Both the position numbers and the translations under genes were made by a program. Shown one piece after another: positions 61,160-64,000 of a stretch of 64,000 bases of DNA. The notes beneath the pieces are model-generated. The model saw only the letters and a program-made list of their open reading frames with translations. It was not told the origin of the DNA and made no database searches. Source of the stretch: G965197715 sp965247615 (GTDB lineage Bacteria; Chloroflexota; Dehalococcoidia; Lucifugimonadales; UBA1127); contig OZ252022.1 in NCBI GenBank assembly GCA_965247615.1, positions 1,426,001 to 1,490,000 on the forward strand, read 5' to 3'. The first letter of the stretch is position 1; the number at the start of each line of letters is the position of its first letter.

Positions 61160-62843
61160 TTGAGCCTGTCCCAGAAGTGGAAATTGCGGATAGGGGGAGC
61201 GGATAGAGGTCAGAGGGTTCGCTGAAAGGCCTTGGCCTGAGCGGTTAGGACAGGCGACGGAGCGATGGGTCAGCTGCTGTCATCACTGCAGGTCAGGAGA
61301 CGGGATGAGGCTCCGGGCCATTGAATAGACCGATGAAGGGGCTGGAGCTCCACACCCGACAGAGAGTGCGCAGGTTGAAGGCTGTGGCCAGCATAGTCCA
61401 CTCGGCCGCCACGTTAACGAGGCCTCGCAGCAGGAACCTCCGTGCCCCCTGTTGCTCCTTGATGATCCCGAAGACAGGCTCGACCAGTTGCTTTCTCAGC
61501 TTGTACGCCTCTCTAGCTGCTGAGGTGGACATCCAGGCACGATGACGGCGCAGCACTGCGTCATGCGGTCCTATCGCTAAGCTCCGCCCAATCTCCTTGG
61601 CCCTGGTACAGGCTCTGAAGGCTGGGCATGCCTGACAGACGGCGCCGGAAGTCCGGTACAGTCGCAACGGGACTCCGTTCGCGTGCTGTATACGAACGAA
61701 CTTGAGCGTCTGTCCCTGCGGACACGTAAAGCTGTCGCTCGGCTCGTTGTAGGTGAATTGGTCCTTGTGATATGGGTCTTTGAGGAACCGTTGCCGTGAC
61801 TCGGACACCACCACCTGCTTACCTCGACGGGTGCACTCTGCCAGGTGACTTGCGGCGAAATATCCGGCGTCGGCCAACGTCATCTGTGCTCTTGTCCCGG
61901 TCGTCTCTTCGGCCTGCTCGACCATCGGAACCAGCAGGGCATTGTCATTGGCCGCATCCACCACGTCCACGGCGGTGACCAACATGCCGGTCGCTCCCCC
62001 ATCCGTCTCTGTGGGTGAGACCATAGCCTGAGCGTTGTAGCCAGCCACGATGCCTTGCCTACCCTTCATCAGCCTGGCGTCTGGGTCGGTCAGGTTGATG
62101 CGCTTGTGGCACTTCTGATTCGTGAGATCGTCCATCGCCTGCCTCACCTGCTCTCTCAAGACCTCCTTGTCAGCCAACTCCTCAGGCAGATGGGCAACAG
62201 CAGTGTCTTCTCCCGCTTCGTTCTGAGCCTCAAGGTCGGCTATCGCACTCTCCAGCCGCTCCAACAGACCACGCAGTCCCTCGGCGTCGTAGCTCCTGTT
62301 CAGCGACGCGTTGGCGACCACCTTAGTACCATCCACCGCCTGAACCGCTAGGTCCACCAACTTCATCGTCACTGCCGTACGCACCGTCCGCTCGAACAGC
62401 TTCCTCATGGCCTGCCGATGCCCTTTGTAGAACCTCCACAGGGTGTTGTGGTCAGGATGCTGCCACCCGGTCAGCCACAGGTACGGTATCTGGTCCCGGC
62501 AGGCCGCCTCCAGCTTCCGGCACGAGCGCACACCGGTCATGAAGCCGTACAGCCACACGCTCAACAGCGCACGTGGATGGTAGGCTGGCGCTCCCATCGA
62601 GTCACCTTCTATGTCCACGCCAAGCTCCGCCCATGCATCTCGATCTAGAGCATCGACGAACTCGGCGACGAACCGCGCCGGATGATCCAGCGGCAACAAC
62701 TCGTCAAGCGTCGGCGGCAACATCCACATCTGCTCTCGGCCCATCGGTCGAAGCGGCATCTCAATATCTCCCACCTTGATGTCGCTTCAAACGTACACCT
62801 GACCCAGACTCAACGCCAACCCAGACTTGTGAGACAGGCTCAA
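61160..62843. mobile_element. IS1182-family insertion sequence, complete
   Basis: About 1.68 kb with terminal inverted repeats TTGAGCCTGTCCCAGAAGT (left) and ACTTGTGAGACAGGCTCAA (right), 17 of 19 matching. One intact transposase gene runs leftward. Flanks show no obvious target duplication. Confidence 0.85.
61293..62774 (-). CDS. IS1182-family transposase
   Basis: A 493-residue DDE transposase. N-terminal domain FVAEFVDALDRDAWAELGVD and HPRALLSVWLYGFMTGVRSC, then core QAVDGTKVVANASLNRSYDA (first Asp), MTLADAGYFAASHLAE (second Asp) and EPVFGIIKEQQGARRFLLRG (Glu). A Cys cluster (CPQGQ, CQACPAFRACTRAKE) lies before the last core motif. Frame is intact. Confidence 0.93.
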   Translation of the reverse strand: MGDIEMPLRPMGREQMWMLPPTLDELLPLDHPARFVAEFVDALDRDAWAELGVDIEGDSMGAPAYHPRALLSVWLYGFMTGVRSCRKLEAACRDQIPYLWLTGWQHPDHNTLWRFYKGHRQAMRKLFERTVRTAVTMKLVDLAVQAVDGTKVVANASLNRSYDAEGLRGLLERLESAIADLEAQNEAGEDTAVAHLPEELADKEVLREQVRQAMDDLTNQKCHKRINLTDPDARLMKGRQGIVAGYNAQAMVSPTETDGGATGMLVTAVDVVDAANDNALLVPMVEQAEETTGTRAQMTLADAGYFAASHLAECTRRGKQVVVSESRQRFLKDPYHKDQFTYNEPSDSFTCPQGQTLKFVRIQHANGVPLRLYRTSGAVCQACPAFRACTRAKEIGRSLAIGPHDAVLRRHRAWMSTSAAREAYKLRKQLVEPVFGIIKEQQGARRFLLRGLVNVAAEWTMLATAFNLRTLCRVWSSSPFIGLFNGPEPHPVS

Positions 62844-63258
62844 CTGCGAACTTTTCGCTGGGAGGTCTCGTTATAAGCAGTTGGGGAGGGAGACCTGGAA
62901 TGCGACACGAGCCTCCGGCCTGTCAGGGTTGGAGGCTCGTTCGATTTGATAGGACCGCCTCACCTTTCCCTGGCATAGAGGTACTGGGCACCCTTACCGC
63001 CAGGCCTAGGGCGACGGCTCCCAGGGCCAGCATGCCCAGGAACCCCAGCACGACGCCGACTCTCATGGCATGTTTGCAGCTCACCCTGCGCAGCACTCCA
63101 GCCTCCTGACCAGGACCCATATCTCCTGCATCTCAGCGGGTATGCAGCTGCTCAGTTGGTTGCCATGAAGTGGCAGTTGAAGGGGAGCCGACAGTCTGCC
63201 CAACTCTGACGGGCCTACACCACCACCTCAACGTCTCGGGTTTTCTACATCTCAATCC
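62844..63258. other. Intergenic region with hairpin and possible small membrane peptide
   Basis: CGAGCCTCC and GGAGGCTCG (62909-62941) form a 9-bp stem, terminator-like, followed by TTCGATTT. A leftward frame from about 63066 (MRVGVVLGFLGMLALGAVAL) could encode a one-helix peptide of 47 residues, but its end overlaps the hairpin and no ribosome site supports it. Nothing else is recognised. Confidence 0.4.
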
Positions 63259-63284
63259 TGTCCCATTTTCGCTGACGGCCTACA
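63259..63284 (-). repeat. 26-bp IS terminal sequence interrupting a transposase
   Basis: Reverse orientation of the identical 26 bases at 43121-43146. It cuts the IS3-type transposase gene after MTAD and supplies foreign codons (SVGRQRKWD). Confidence 0.75.
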
Positions 63285-64000
63285 GAGTCGGCGGTCATGT
63301 CCCGCTGAAGCCTGTGGGCCAGGATGAAGCGGGAGGAGTCGTCCATGACGGTGACCAGGTAGGAGGAGCCCCAGCCCACGACCCTGAAGTAGGAGGCATC
63401 GGTAGCCCACATCTGGTGAGGACCCGTGGTCTTCCGATTGTATTCCTTACCTGCGGCCAGTCGCATCTCGGCCCTCTTCACCAGACCCTCCCTGCGCAGG
63501 ATACGGTAGACCGTAGACTCTGAGACGGAGAAGCCCTGGTTGTCGGTGGTCCATGCCGCGAGCTGGCGGCAGCTCAGCTCCGGCATCTCCCAAGCTGCCC
63601 ACAAGACTCTCTGGACCTCCTGGGATGTCAGCCTGTTCCAAGGAGGCCTGCCTCCGCCCGGATGGTCCTCAAGTCCCTGTCGGTCCCTCCTCCTCGCCCA
63701 CCGGTAGTAGGTACTTCTGGGGATGCTGAGATTCCGTAGGACCGTACACTTGGGAGACCGGAGGAGGCTACGTTGGCAAGGACCTCTCCCTTCTCCACAG
63801 CGCTCATCCGTTGATGCCGGCGGCGTGGAGGGTCGGTATGGCCGTTTTTTTCAGCCGGTGCGCCTCCAGGGACAGCTCACCCACCACCTGCTTGAGCTCC
63901 CCGTTCTCTCGCCTGAGGGCCTGGACCCCCTGCTGGGTGGCGTCCCTGAGGGTGTCTCGGGCCAGCCTCTCCTTGCTTGCCTCCCTGAACTCCTTGGTCC
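63285..64000 (-). mobile_element. IS3-family element, partial (orfA and orfB)
   Basis: Leftward from the window edge: orfA end (EFREASKERLARDTLRDATQ then ALRRENGELKQVVGELSLEA, a leucine-zipper helix) with A-rich slip site GAAAAAAACGG near 63850, where programmed -1 frameshifting into orfB is usual. OrfB appears as CTVLRNLSIPRSTYYRWARR, SVSESTVYRILRREGLVKRA, HQMWATDASYFRVVGWG (first Asp) and VMDDSSRFILAHRL. The gene is cut at 63285 by the 26-bp IS end before the last catalytic residues, and there are further frame breaks near 63750, so it is dead. Confidence 0.8.

Noticed and set aside
62923..63066. Small leftward one-helix membrane peptide
   Set aside because: No ribosome site, and its 3' end overlaps a terminator-like hairpin; mentioned only within the intergenic entry.

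Overview
GC-rich bacterial DNA. The gene content suggests a Chloroflexota relative of the SAR202/Dehalococcoidia type, with many one-off catabolic enzymes: acyl-CoA dehydrogenases, CaiB/BaiF CoA-transferase, COG2159 amidohydrolases, hydantoinases, a flavin-dependent luciferase-like oxidoreductase and thiamine-diphosphate enzymes. This assignment is inferred from protein families; no rRNA or tRNA gene was found. Most genes carry clear AGGAGG-type ribosome binding sites.

Positions 1-33,430 are mostly intact metabolic genes. In order they are: the start of a thiamine-diphosphate enzyme; two acyl-CoA dehydrogenases flanking a stand-alone C-terminal fragment; a large Lhr-type helicase; a fluoroacetate-dehalogenase-like hydrolase with an MFS exporter; a CBS protein with an esterase; a PPOX flavoprotein; an Ldh-type dehydrogenase; an epimerase with a second thiamine-diphosphate enzyme; a racemase-hyuA-hyuB block; and a seven-gene-scale uptake and degradation cluster (two Dpp-type permeases, a lipoprotein binding protein, two amidohydrolases and a cupin). 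A GC-rich REP-like repeat and a 20-bp hairpin with a conserved tail are scattered between these genes.

Positions 33,700-37,220 hold a zinc-uptake block: Fur/Zur-family regulator, ZnuA-like lipoprotein, ZnuC and ZnuB. Perfect or near-perfect 7-1-7 Fur-type boxes overlap the first codons of the regulator and of znuA. A trypsin-like protease with a small zinc-ribbon membrane protein follows.

Positions 38,900-63,000 look like a decaying genomic island. It holds an intact IS481 element, an intact IS1182 element, a decayed IS1595 element with two in-frame amber codons, IS3 remnants and several 26-bp IS ends. Between them lie gene fragments (hsdM, dnaE, GHKL ATPase, FAD-oxidase, GAF kinase, cadherin-like, a frameshifted lipoprotein) and small orphan genes. 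Intact genes survive among them: an MFS transporter, a zinc-ribbon/DUF4145-like protein, a homocysteine methyltransferase, a CoA-lyase/CoA-transferase pair, a sodium:solute symporter, a lipoprotein with a two-component system, a phosphotriesterase-family protein and a luciferase-like oxidoreductase.

The most interesting unexplained signal is a roughly 115-nt element found in three or four (perhaps five) diverged copies. Its central hairpin keeps pairing although the bases change, and its 3' arm carries GGTTCGAG. It looks like an undescribed structured RNA or mobile RNA-like repeat.
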